64,000 nt of DNA from Limnephilus marmoratus. Its lineage: Eukaryota > Arthropoda > Insecta > Trichoptera > Limnephilidae. The stretch spans positions 35,313,019 to 35,377,018 of the forward strand of contig OU862920.1 of the NCBI GenBank assembly GCA_917880885.1, written 5' to 3'. Shown piece after piece: positions 44,796 to 55,303 of this stretch. Positions within the stretch are counted from its first letter, which is position 1, and each line of letters starts with the position of its first letter. The notes below the pieces were generated by a model. It saw only the letters and a program-made list of their open reading frames with translations, searched no databases and had not been told where the DNA came from. The position numbers were made by a program, and so were the translations under genes.

Positions 44796-44995
44796 ATTTA
44801 GCGTGCGAGATGATGATATAGACTAATCGCTACTTCGTAGAATGAAATGTAAAATAATTTTTAAACTTGGTAGCAATATTATAATAAATAAACCCTACAA
44901 TTTTTATACTCCTGATAGCATTCGGCTCATTCTCTCGAAGTTTAGTTTTCGGAAGGTCTCACTTCTATCGCGTGTGAACTGCGGTTGAAGTGAAA
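44796..44995 (-). repeat. HINE-like family C fragments
   Basis: ATCTATAGGATTTAGCGTGC (44788) and, after unrelated sequence, TAGTTTTCGGAAGGTCTCAC, TTCTATCGCGTGTGAACTG (44941-44985). These are the two ends of a reverse family C copy with disrupted core. Confidence 0.5.
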
Positions 44996-46310
44996 TGTGT
45001 TTTTTTTTTTAATTGAAATATTAGTGAAGCGTAGTTGTTTCCTAGTCTTAAGACATTAATAGTCATAAGGAGAGAACACTTTTTTTTTGTGTAAATTTTT
45101 TATTTTTTAAAATTATTTATCTACATAAAGTATTTTACATGGGGTTTTTGGATGTTTCTCACTAGGATATACGTGTGTCGAGACATTCGTAGAGGTAAAA
45201 AAATGTTCATCATAGTAAGAAAAATATTTAAGGTTAAATACATATTAATTGAATTATTTTTTAATTAGTAATTAGTTAATTAGAGGTAAATAAATGTATA
45301 TTATAGTTGGTTAAGTACATATTAATTGAATTGATTTAAATACATAAACGTTTTACTATAATTTTAATACAATTAGAACCGAAAGGTAATTGGAAGTGAG
45401 GGAAAACCCCATAAAGAGGGTTATCTTATAACAGAAGGAAAATGTCAAGTAAGGTAGTAAAACTTATCAAATCTATTTATGGAGTTAATTTGACAGGATT
45501 CCATTATTTTTTTTGTATGGGTTAGGTCGTACGTAGATTGTTATTCCTGAATTGGTGTAAATATATATGAAATAGTGTAGTTATTTTATTTTTTTATTTA
45601 AGTTTATTTAGGAAACATATAGTTGAATATATATATATATATATACAAAAAAAAAGAAACAATTCAACTTTTTATAAACCACTTATATAAAGCGTAAATC
45701 CGATCTGTTTCGGAACAAGCGTTCCTTCTAAGAAAATTCAAGTTTGTTCCTACAAAGTTGAATTGTTTCATTTTTCTATAATGGATAACCACAAAGTTAT
45801 AGCTACATTCAAAAATATGTATATATATATATACATTCATTTTACATTTAGCAGTGAATATAACATAAACCAGTGAAGATCCATTTATAATGTACCTACT
45901 CATTTGATAGTATTATATGTACATGGGTCGATTACAAATGTTGCACAGGTAAATGAAGCTTGCACTCAAAGTTTTTGATTTTGTTCGAAAATCATTTTTA
46001 CGGCTCTTTTGGATTCTTTATTTATAATATCTATTGTATTATGATTTTCTGTTATTGGTCGCGATGGTTGCCCCATTGTTTCGGTTTTATTTTAAATTCT
46101 GTAGCATAAGGTGAAAAAAAATACAACTTTGTTACCAGTAGTTTTAGGTAGTTTTAGATAACAGACTGGTAAATCTAGCAGTCCTTGAACGATTTATGTA
46201 AATTAAATCGCGTGGATCGGGACAATTCCTGGTTATACAAGATATTTCCAGTAAACACTACAAAATTATTGTAAACTCGTATAGAAATTACTAATTACTT
46301 CCCCAATAAT
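44996..46310. other. AT-rich non-coding sequence with a small inverted repeat
   Basis: At 45656-45770, GAAACAATTCAACTTT and AAAGTTGAATTGTTTC are inverted ends of a possible 115-bp MITE flanked on both sides by TA repeats. Nothing else. Confidence 0.45.
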
Positions 46311-46314
46311 GTCG

Positions 46315-46504
46315 GTAACAGAGTGGACGCGGAATAAACACAAGCTCTACGACTTTGACGCCGCGTGGACCGGCCGGCTGGCTAGCATTGTGATCCCCTC
46401 CGCCCTCGCGAACGAGTTCATAATAATAACGGACTGCACTACAACTGACTAACATGTAGCGACATCTGTATTTCTTCACTGATTTTTCTATAGTAACAGA
46501 GTGG
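46315..46504. mobile_element. Possible 166-bp insertion with 12-bp direct repeats
   Basis: GTAACAGAGTGG occurs exactly at 46315-46326 and 46493-46504. The GC-rich interior (GCCGCGTGGACCGGCCGGC) contrasts with its surroundings, consistent with a retroposed or transposed unit and its target duplication. Identity unknown. Confidence 0.45.
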
Positions 46505-46511
46505 TACTATT

Positions 46512-46725
46512 ACTTTAGACGATTCGACTGAAGTAAAACTTCACTAACTTATATCTTCCTCTCAACTTCCGTTCGCCTCGCCCGATCAAAGTTTTACTCC
46601 CCAAGTTAAGCGTGCGTAAAAGCCCGACCGTTCTCCTCGCCCGATCACACTTTTCGTAACGCTCTCGTTACGCATTCACCAGCTTACTCCCCAAGTCAAG
46701 CGTGCGTAAAGAAGTTTTACTTAAA
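46512..46725 (-). mobile_element. HINE-like family A, copy A7 (about 1.5 units)
   Basis: Reverse copy with a damaged hairpin end (TTAGACGATTCGACTGAAG) and a good distal end (CGTGCGTAAAGAAGTTTTAC). The second core unit is internally shortened. Confidence 0.72.
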
Positions 46726-47005
46726 AAAACATGCCTATATACATTGAATCTGTACTTGGGACACAAGAAAAATGTACGAAAATCAACTTTGTTACCAAGA
46801 ATGACCACATTTTTATGACTAAAAAATAATAAAAAAGATTTATTAAGTAATTTTTTTCAATTATAAGATCTTGAATTTGTAGTACAGTTTACAAATAAAT
46901 TGTTGTAATGTTAACTTTATACTATTATTTTTTAAATATTTTTTTCTTCGGCGACAAGTTTTTCTGTGCAAAATTTGAAAACGACCCACCTATGTTTTAA
47001 AATCT
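46726..47005. other. AT-rich non-coding sequence
   Basis: Nothing recognised. Confidence 0.3.
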
Positions 47006-47009
47006 GATT

Positions 47010-47290
47010 TGATCCTTCAGGACTTTGGGAATGCTGTTTCTTTTTAGTGAAAGAAAGAATAGGAAGTTCTGTGAAGAAAAAAGGCATGAGGGGTGGGTAG
47101 GAATTTTGAGGTCAATGTGTGGGAATCCATCCCTACCCATGCGTTGCAAGGTAATGGGTCTAGGTCTAGAGAGTCTGGCTGGAGAGGTCAAAAGGGCTCC
47201 GTCAACCGAACGCTCTACCTCCCGAGCCGGCCCACCGCGCAGTAGGTAGGCAAAGTCGTCTGCTGCCAAAGCACAGATAAGACAAGACTT
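47010..47290 (-). mobile_element. SINE-like element copy S7 (partial)
   Basis: GAAGTTCTGTGAAGAAAAAAGG, GAGGGGTGGGTAGGAATTTTG, GAGAGTCTGGCTGGAGAGGTC, CTCCCGAGCCGGCCCACCGC. The tail hairpin and extreme head are missing. Confidence 0.68.
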
Positions 47291-48730
47291 CGACATCGTA
47301 AGAGGGGCATGAAAATGGATAAAACTGAGTAACTAACTAACCTAACCTAAATTGACCATAGAAAATAAAGATGTAACCAAACAACTGATAATCGAATAAA
47401 TTTCTGAAGAAGAATTTTTAATGTCGTACACGTCGTAAGTTGCACCGAGTTTCTGACATTTATATTTAATCCTTCCACAGATGTCGATACGATGGATAAC
47501 TGCAAGACTGATTGAAACGTTAGCTCAACCATAGGAGGTATTGGACCCTAGTTCAAACCCGAAAACTACCCACGCGAGATTATTGGTGGTGCAAATCTTG
47601 AATGACCATATCAGAAATCGTCGCAACTATGAACAAAATGTAGGAAATTTGTAAACATCACATAAAAAAGTGTAATAAGGCTATTAGTTTACTGACCGAA
47701 AAGCTTGAATGATTTCGAGTCTTCCCAAATAAAAGAAAGATAAATTTTTAGCATAACAATTCATCACATTAAAAAAAAACCACGTAAATAATATACTTAT
47801 CACTAATAATAATAATTATTATTGCTGGTTAAAATCTAACCGTCCCAAATACGGTGAAAGAAAGAGTGAGAATCAAAGATTATATTTCAACAACTTAAAA
47901 AGAAACCACCCTGAGACTTTATTTTTGTACATAATAAACCTTGAATTACATCAGAAAATCTGCTAAATATAATATTATTATATACACACACAACGACAAA
48001 TGTCACGGCGAAACATCTCGAAATTCAACAAAGTCATGGTTGTATTTCGAGGTGTTGGCAGTGAAAGTATAAATTGATGATGATCATAGTCAAGGTATGA
48101 GCAAACAGGTAATAACGAGAACATGACTGAATAAATAAAAGATGGAGAAGGTATGAAAGAAGGAAAAAAAAAATAATATAAATCTATCCTTGGATTATTT
48201 AGGAACATCCCGAGCGCCGCAACAGGTGTGTAGCTCAGCTCGGCTCGGCTTATTCTGCGTATAAATTTAATGATCCACTGAAATACTGTCTCACTCAAAT
48301 ATTACGAATCTTGCTGTTTGTTAGAGTGATAGCTTCATTAAAGTTTGCATCAAGAAAAATGCTTTTCTAAATTATGGATAATAGGTACTAATATACTCAA
48401 ATAACAAATTATTATGTAAACAATTAGTACACATAAAAGGTATTTTTGTTTAGGAAGGACAATGCTATTATTCAGTTTTTCGATTTCCACTTCTTTACTG
48501 TATCACACCAGACTCTAAAGGTTTGCATATATATATATACGCGAGCCGATGCTAAACCCCGAAACACCGCTTGCCTTTGTTTCGTTCTTTCCCTTAATTC
48601 GAGGCTTGATAGCGCTTCACAAATGTATGTATACGCATTACTCTATTATGACACGAATCTGTTAAACTTGAGGAGATTCGTAATGATTGGTTTAGCTATT
48701 TATTAATGTGATGAATTTCTTAAAGTTTTA
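47291..48730. other. AT-rich non-coding sequence
   Basis: No gene or repeat that I can support. Confidence 0.3.
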
Positions 48731-49005
48731 ATATGAAAGTAGCAGGAGCCAACTCGTGTCGGTCGCACAATACGCATCACCGAGCACCCGCCGGAGAGAT
48801 GATTCGAAAACTCTCTCAGGTTCAGAGACGTAGAGTTTATTTTTAGAGAGGCGGGGAGATGTACAATCGATCTGCCTCTTCCCCCGAAACAAAATCAGAC
48901 CGCGTCGATTTGGGCTGACAGGTGGGTGGTAGGTACTGGGTCCCCGAGCCGCAATCTTTCTAACCCCGTCACCTGGAGGTACAAAGTTGATGTCGGCTCT
49001 TGACT
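48731..49005 (-). other. Unassigned GC-rich island, open on minus strand
   Basis: About 275 bp with markedly higher GC than its flanks. One minus-strand frame is open for about 90 codons (residues include DINFVPPGDGVRKIAARGPS and YVSEPERVFESSLRRVLGD) without an ATG. I do not recognise it. It could be a decayed retroelement piece or an exon; splice borders are not convincing. Confidence 0.35.
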
Positions 49006-49374
49006 ACGCTCATCCTCACCCATCATTATTTGAAATGCTCAAATTTTTTTTTATTATACCTGCATCCCGAATTTCTACGAAAACATTACATGCTTCTATT
49101 GAACACAAGATGTGTTTTATTTTGCATATACTCTCTGTTCATTAGGCAATTTGAAAAGGTAATTATACCAAAATTCCATCGATAGAGTATCGAGTCGAAG
49201 TCGCAAAGAAAGCTTCGAATATTATTCAAAAACACATCTTGTTCGGTTCAAAAATCGCAGTGTTTCTTTAAACTTTATTTAAAAGGCATTATTTGGCGAG
49301 AGATTTTTGCCAATCACGCAAAAGGCAATACAACAAGAATGTGCAATACAAGACAATCTTGCGCAAACTTTTTA
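49006..49374. other. AT-rich non-coding sequence
   Basis: Nothing recognised. Confidence 0.3.
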
Positions 49375-50025
49375 TTTTATTTTTATATTGTACAACAGAT
49401 TTTTATCCAATTACTGTACAATTTTCTCATTTTGACAGTCTTAACACCTAGGAAGATGATTATTATACAAAAAAATCTTAAGGCTATCTAAAGAAGAGTT
49501 ATATATATCTAGTGTTTCCGATATTTCGTTCAACAGCACCATTCCTCTTGTCATGCTATTCTGTGCTAGAACATCTGTTCTGCCGCATGGTATTTTAAAC
49601 AAGTCGTGTCGACGACTACGGCTGAAATGTTCAGGCACGTATAAGCCATAACATTCCAAGAGGAATGGGCTGTCAATACGATTATGGATTATGTTAAAAC
49701 TAAGAATTGCAAGATTTGCATAACGTCTTTTTTCCAAGCTAAATCTATTTGTTGCCTCAAGTAATTCCATATGGCGCATGAATCTCGGGTACGTTCCATT
49801 CATCCGCATATAGACAGACCTAAGGAACTTTTTCTGAATTTGTTCTAGCATATTAATATATTTAGCTTGGTGCGGAGTCCACACACCACTAGCATACTCC
49901 AGCTTACTTCTTATGACTCCATCGAACATGGCTATCATTGCATCTGGGTCATCAAATTGCTCATCAACTTGACCGACAATACGGAAATACCTTGCAGGCA
50001 AGAAATTTTACCAGAGCCTCTAGGA
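49375..50025 (-). pseudogene. Non-LTR retrotransposon 3' end (J1 family, copy 2)
   Basis: The uninterrupted minus frame from about 50001 reads EQFDDPDAMIAMFDGVIRSK, LEYASGVWTPHQAKYINMLE, QIQKKFLRSVYMRMNGTYPR, ending NNHLPRC at 49441. It is closely similar to the 29.4 kb copy from FDGI onward and shares its 3' UTR (TGTAATTGGATAAAA, GTTGTACAATATAAAAATAA). It is truncated 5' of the C-terminal domain and lacks the catalytic RT core. This 186-codon stretch has no stops, so it is younger than copy 1 or less mutated. Confidence 0.83.
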
Positions 50026-50240
50026 ACACTGATAAATTTGTGATTTTTTTTATTGTGTAAAGATAAGTATACCTACAGAAAAATAAACGTTGTGTAACAT
50101 TAATTAAACATTGTAATTGCCCAGTTAGTAGAGAAAATTTAAATTTACATTATTTGTATCGATTGCATTTTAAGAACGACTGAAACTACGAAAGGAGACC
50201 TAAAATATTTTTTCGAAGTATTATGTAGAATATTTACTAG
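50026..50240. other. AT-rich non-coding sequence
   Basis: Nothing recognised. Confidence 0.3.
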
Positions 50241-50563
50241 ACACTTTCATAGATGGCGCGAGTATAATTATTTTAGGGAAAAACCCTTTTACAAGTTAAG
50301 CTTTAAAATATTAAGATGAATTATTTGTTTGCGCCCGCACATGCGCAATATGAACATGAATAAATAGTTTTGTCCATAAACAAACTCAAATATTTCAAGA
50401 AAGGCTAACAAATACAATATTGGATTGAGTCACCAATACAAAATTGGATTTTTAATGTCAAGTAGTTCACCTGAATTACTTTACCCAATAATTAATTTGG
50501 CGCCATCTGTGAATGCGTAGATTATAATGTTCGTTCCGTTTAAACGGAACTTCCGTTTAACCT
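50241..50563 (+). mobile_element. Palindromic family G, single-arm copy
   Basis: ACACTTTCATAGATGGCGCG to CGTTTAACCTCAA. Shares TGTTTGCGCCCGCACAT, ATAAATAGTTTTGTCC and GGCGCCATCTGTGAATGCG with 14275-14715. It contains the perfect 18-bp palindrome GTTCCGTTTAAACGGAAC (50533-50550). Confidence 0.7.
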
Positions 50564-50822
50564 CAATAAAGTGTTTCAGAGCTATTTTGTTTTAATCGTA
50601 TGCATTTGAAATAGAAATATGGATATTCAAATGCATTTAAATCTGCTTACAAAATTAATATCACGTAATCAGGTGGTATCTGGTTGAAATTGGATAATCC
50701 CGGAATCATTATATTGTTTATCAATTAAACTAGATTTATGTATCTGATGAGTACCCAACAGTATTTTAATATTTGTGTGAACAGAACACTCTGTTCAGCT
50801 GCTCGTACTCTCCGGCAAAACA

Positions 50823-51055
50823 AATTGGGGTGCCGTTTACACGAGGTAGAAGCGAAACTTTACCAAAACAATCTCAACCAATACTTGAAAAGTGAGTTCA
50901 TAATCGAAGCGAACAATGAGCGTAGACCTTGCGTAATTTCCGTTTCATATCTCAACCAATAGGAGCCTTTAAAAGTGACATCATAATCAAAGCGGCCAAT
51001 GAGCGCAGTTGATGCATCACAGAGGTGCTATAAAAGTTTCACTTCAAAAATCAGT
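50823..51055 (+). mobile_element. HINE-like family B, copy B4 (two units)
   Basis: Starts GGGGTGCCGTTTACACGAGG, AGAAGCGAAACTTTACC and ends GAGGTGCTATAAAAGTTTCACTTC. It has CAACCAATACTTG, CTCAACCAATAGGAGCC and CAAAGCGGCCAATGAGCG. Confidence 0.75.
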
Positions 51056-51136
51056 TTTGATTGATGACAGTATTATAAAAGCATTGTGTTTCTAAAATAA
51101 ATTATCTCACAGTTCTGTGCAGAGGTTAATAAAAAA

Positions 51137-51362
51137 ATTTATCGAGTGCAGTTCACACGCGGTAGAAACGAAACTTTACGGAAACGATCTCAACCAATAG
51201 GAGCCTTGAAAGGTGACATCATAATCAAAGCTGCCAATGAGCGCATTTTGAAGCTTCGTAGGTACTGTAATGCGTCATTTCCGTTTCATACGAATTTCAA
51301 AACACGAATTTCACATTTTTAAGTGAAACTTCGTAAGCACCGTTACGAAGTTTCACTTAAAA
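51137..51362 (+). mobile_element. HINE-like family B, copy B5 (one unit)
   Basis: Starts GAGTGCAGTTCACACGCGG (stem GTG/CAC) and ends in an inverted pair TTAAGTGAAACTTCGTAAGC, ACCGTTACGAAGTTTCACTT. It has only one CTCAACCAATAGGAGCC unit. Confidence 0.75.
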
Positions 51363-51725
51363 AAAACATATCTTCTTTGGTTCTGGGATTTTCTTACGAC
51401 CACGTTTCATCGTTTTGTGAAGTTACGGGTCGATTTACTTTTAATAAAGGTAAATTATTCAAGCTTTCAAAATAACGATTAGTTACTTTTCTTTGAAGTT
51501 GATGAATAACGAAGCAATTATTGGCACAGGAAGAAACCGGTCGGTTTTCTATACCTAGTATGTAAACCCCTGCCCAAGTGCTACTTTAGTTGAGGACATT
51601 TTTGTTTTTGAAAATCAATATCCAATCTTCAAACCACTTTAAAATAAACTGGCAAAATAAAGCGACATCTAGCGACTTTCTAGTTTCACTTCTATCGCCT
51701 GTGAATTACACACATTAATTTTTAA
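51363..51725 (-). mobile_element. HINE-like family D, copy D2
   Basis: The reverse counterpart of D1: ATCTTCAAACCACTTTAAAA, AAAGCGACATCTAGCGACTT, TCTAGTTTCACTTCTATCG, CCTGTGAATTACACAC (stem-like TGTG...CACA). The left boundary is uncertain. Confidence 0.5.
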
Positions 51726-52220
51726 AAATATATTTAGATATTGCATAGTCAGGGGTGGAGTGAGGGGATGGAAGATTGGTAACTCGGCTGAGTAACCAGT
51801 GACAACATTTGTATTTTTTTTATTTATTTGAATGGGAGGAAAAATTTCTTGAAAAAAGTCATCTAAATAGACCAAAAATTTGGTTTAAATTGTTTACTCT
51901 AAATAATGTCAGGAATCATCGGTTAAAGTAAGTCATGTGCTTCCCTTAATAACCTGAATTTGCATGTAAGTATAGGTACACAATTTATTGAGCTTTAGAT
52001 AATCACGACATTATTTTATGGTGATTCCGATGTTCGAAATAATGTAAATATTGCAGTTTCATCAAATTATTCAAATCATAATTAATCCGTTTCTGTAAAT
52101 TAAATTCAAACTATGGCTCCAGTTCTCCGATAACACGGTTTGGTGAAGTAATACCTTAATGAAAGTGATATGTTATTATACTTGAATCAATCTCACGCAG
52201 CTAGACCATGCTATACACAA
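51726..52220. other. Non-coding; right end of the CAGGNT...AAGGG TIR element
   Basis: 51890-51955 (ACTCTAAATAATGTCAGGAA, TCATCGGTTAAAGTAAGTC, TTCCCTTAATAACCTG) matches the right end of the TIR element at 5759-6130. The left end was not located with certainty. Confidence 0.5.
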
Positions 52221-52224
52221 ATGT

Positions 52225-52448
52225 GTGCAGTTCAAATGCGAAAGAAGTGTAACCTTCGGAAAACTAAAGTAGACAAGAGCGGGGCGGCTACGAAGCACGA
52301 CACAAATAGGAGACCGATTATTCTAACTCACTCTCTCGCAGGCTAAATCCTGTAGATGAATGTGTTTGTCTCTTTTTGATGCCGCTTTTTCGTTTTTGGT
52401 GAGTATCAAATCACAACGGTGCTGAAGAAGTTTTCACTTCAAAAAATA
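52225..52448 (+). mobile_element. HINE-like family C, copy C8
   Basis: TGTGTGCAGTTCAAATGCG, CGGAAAACTAAAGTAGACAA, ATTCTAACTCACTCTCTCGC, GCCGCTTTTTCGTTTTTGG, ending CAACGGTGCTGAAGAAG, TTTTCACTTCAAAAAA. Both ends are preserved. Confidence 0.77.
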
Positions 52449-53585
52449 GACTGTAATAGTTGGCAAACGATTTTTGAAAATATCGAAAACAAATTTTTTA
52501 AACAGCCAGTTTAAAAATTCACATAAAAAACACAAGTTTTTCAAAGCGGAGATTTTCCAACCACTTTACAAACTACCAATTGAATTTGAAATAAGTAAAT
52601 AAATACATTAATTCTTCTTCTGTCAATTTTATTAAGTCCATTCAACGGACCTTGGCAAATTATTTAATTAAGAAAGAAAAATGTTTTAACCGTTGAACTC
52701 GATAATCTTTTATCATATTTGATTTTCTGAAATCCGTCGTATCTACATGGTTATATTGCATCACCTTTACACATCATTTATATACATCACATATACCTCA
52801 TTTCTACTGTCCCCTTCACCCCTTCATCTGTCAAGTGCATTGTTAATTGCTTCTAATTTCCAACCGCTTATTATCCGACTACTGCGTTCACTACCTAAAA
52901 TAAAGAACTAAAATACCTTCAATTAACAGGACCCTTACTGTATAATGTCATAAGTAATCTATGGTCACTTTAGTTGTGTATAGGACACTCGGGTCACATG
53001 GTATCGGTTTACGAGTTGTGTCGAAAGAACAAGAAGGCATTCTGCTCGGTCATTACATTGCAGCCGCCCGCCAAACGAAAACTAGCTTCCCCGTTGTAAG
53101 GACGTGTGTCCTCTTGAACTATATTGGTAAAGAACGACAAAACAATAAAAATGACATTGTGATCTCAAAGATCCTTTAAGTTAATTGATACAGAATAGTA
53201 TTGGAGATACTGGCCCAGTACCAATAAAAAAAATTCTCTAGAGAGTACTACAGAGATACTTTAATTACAGTGTAAATTTTCATTCGTTCAATTGATAAAA
53301 ACAAACTTCTCACTGTCTTTAACTGTGTGCATTTACGTGCAATAGTAATTAAATTAAAATAGAATTAACTCTCTTGTCGGGGACTCTGTTCTTTGGAAAC
53401 CATTAGAGCTCGTCCACTCTCCGGTGCCTTTCTTCGTATCCCGCCTGGCCATTTAGCGCATTGTTCGAGTGATTGGATTACCACAACATCCAAACGCTTG
53501 TTTATTTTCTTTTCTTACTCTCCGAGTTTCCAGCTAAGGTGTTAGATTAATCGTTTATTGATTGGCACAACATTTTATTTTCGAT
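52449..53585. other. AT-rich non-coding sequence
   Basis: Nothing recognised. Confidence 0.3.
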
Positions 53586-53589
53586 TTAT

Positions 53590-54080
53590 AATTATCATTG
53601 ATTTTAGATTTTCACGGCCAAAAGTATTTTTGTTATTTGTTTTTGGGGTGCTATGCCGTGTTGCGCTACCTCCTCCTTTAGCCAACGTTTCGGACAGCGT
53701 TACAGTGTCCATCATCAGGGCAGATGTGTAAATGTTAGTGGTGAAATGCGTGCTTAGGTACTTCGAAGCAATACCGTGTTGCCAGCTCCATTCCACTGCG
53801 AGCTGGCATTACAGTATACTTGAAGATGGTTTTCTGCATTTAGCTTTAGTGTAGCCGTCAATTCCGGATACCAAGAACTATTGAGCTTAGATCCGTCGTC
53901 TCTATTAATGTTAATAGGATTTTTATGAATTTCAATTGCCTCTATAATTAGGCGTGCTCTATAAGTTTTGGGTCTTCCCAGGACTTCAGGAACAAAGCCA
54001 AAGTAATGGCCGGTTTCAATTAAATGCTCGGCGATAGCCGATTTATCAGGGTGGCCAAATTTACACGCTCGAAATTGTAC
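53590..54080 (-). pseudogene. Penelope-like element GIY-YIG C-terminus
   Basis: The minus frame from 54080 to a stop at 53754 reads VQFRACKFGHPDKSAIAEHL, IETGHYFGFVPEVLGRPKTY, RARLIIEAIEIHKNPININR, DDGSKLNSSWYPELTATLKL. AEHxxxTGH followed by RxIxEAIEIxKxxxNxNRDDG is characteristic of the C-terminal GIY-YIG endonuclease region of Penelope-like retroelements, which makes the target nick for reverse transcription. About 165 bp of 3' UTR follows, shared with the 44 kb copy. It is 5'-truncated; the RT domain is absent. The RTE-like element starts immediately beyond on the opposite strand. Confidence 0.82.
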
Positions 54081-54113
54081 CGATATCCTTGTATATTATA
54101 TGGTAACTAATTT

Positions 54114-55303
54114 TAGAAGTTTAGAACAGTTACATCTGATAGCGACTGGCAGTGTTTCAAGCGAAGAGAGAGATCGAGCGAAAGAAGTGTATAAGGTATG
54201 CAAGAAAAGAGTAAGTGTTGGGGTGAAAGAACGGGCAACATACAGGCAACTGCGTCTCTGTATGAGGGAAGCGTTGCATGTGTTAGGGTGAACGGCGATT
54301 TTACGGGGTGGTTTGACATCACAAAAGGTGTTAAACAAGGCTGCGTAATGTCGCCGTGGTTATTCAATCTATATATGGATAATTGTATGCAAGAATTGAA
54401 AGAGATGGGATTGGGTGCGAAATTAAGTAATCTAGAAGTATGTTGCCTGTTGTATGCTGATGATGCGGTGCTGATATCTAACAGTATGGAAGATCTACAG
54501 TCTCTCGTGTCAAGAATGAACGAAGTATGCATGAAGAATGAGTTAACGATGAATGTAAGTAAGTCTAAAGTCATGGTGTTTGAAAGAGAGAGTACGAAAA
54601 CAGTATGCAATATAGTTGTGAATGATGAATACTTGGAGCAGGTGGATGAGTTTGTTTATTTGGGAAGTATGTTTACGAGAGATGGGAAGGCTGATAGAGA
54701 TATTGAAAGAAGGGTGAATGCAGGTAACTATATTAATGGAGGACTGAACGCCGTTGGCAGCAACAAAAAACTGTCCAAAGACGCGAAACTAGCCGTCCAT
54801 AATGGAGTACTTGTACCTACCCTGATGTATGGTAGTGAGGCATGGAACTGGCAGAGGAAGGATGAAAGTAGACTGAACGCTGTAGAAATGAGATCCCTGA
54901 GGCGTATGTGTGGTAAAACCATGTATGATCGTGTGAGAAATGTGGAAATCCGCAAAGAATGCAAGGCTGATGTAAGCGTGATGAGTAAGATCAAGAAAGG
55001 AACGCTTCGATGGTTTGGGCATGTAGAGCGAATGAACGAGGAAAGGAGTGTAAGGAGAATATATGACGCAAATGTGAATGGTAGAAGAAGTCGAGGACGC
55101 CCAAGAAAGACATGGCACGACCAAGTGAATCAGATACTTGAGTCGGGCCATGTCAAGAGTCAGAATAATAGAAGAGAATGTATGAGACGTTGTATGAATG
55201 TAAACGAGGCAAGGAATGTGTGCCAAGACCGGGATGTTTGGCGGTCCGTCCTCTCTGCCTACCCCTGCGGGGAAACGGCGTAATGGTTAGTTAGTTAGTT
55301 ACA
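54114..55303 (+). pseudogene. RTE-like endonuclease-reverse transcriptase, internally deleted
   Basis: An open frame of 361 codons (54198-55283, TAA) contains QATASLYEGSVACVRVNGDF, GVKQGCVMSPWLFNLYMDNC (RT motif B), LLYADDAVLISNSMEDLQSL (catalytic YADD), FVYLGSMFTRDG, PTLMYGSEAW, RRMCGKTMYDRV, GTLRWFGHVERM, RGRPRKTWHDQV and the terminus SAYPCGETA. This is the standard C-terminal half of RTE/endonuclease-RT type LINEs. Upstream, 54114-54225 in another frame reads VSSEERDRAKEVYKVCKKRV, the linker after the endonuclease. The RT fingers region between the two is missing, so the element carries an internal deletion near 54230. The 3' end is a TTAG tetranucleotide tail. Confidence 0.85.

Noticed and set aside
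54113..55226. Minus-strand ORFs of 165 and 145 codons across the RTE-like element
   Set aside because: Antisense shadows of the reverse transcriptase frame.
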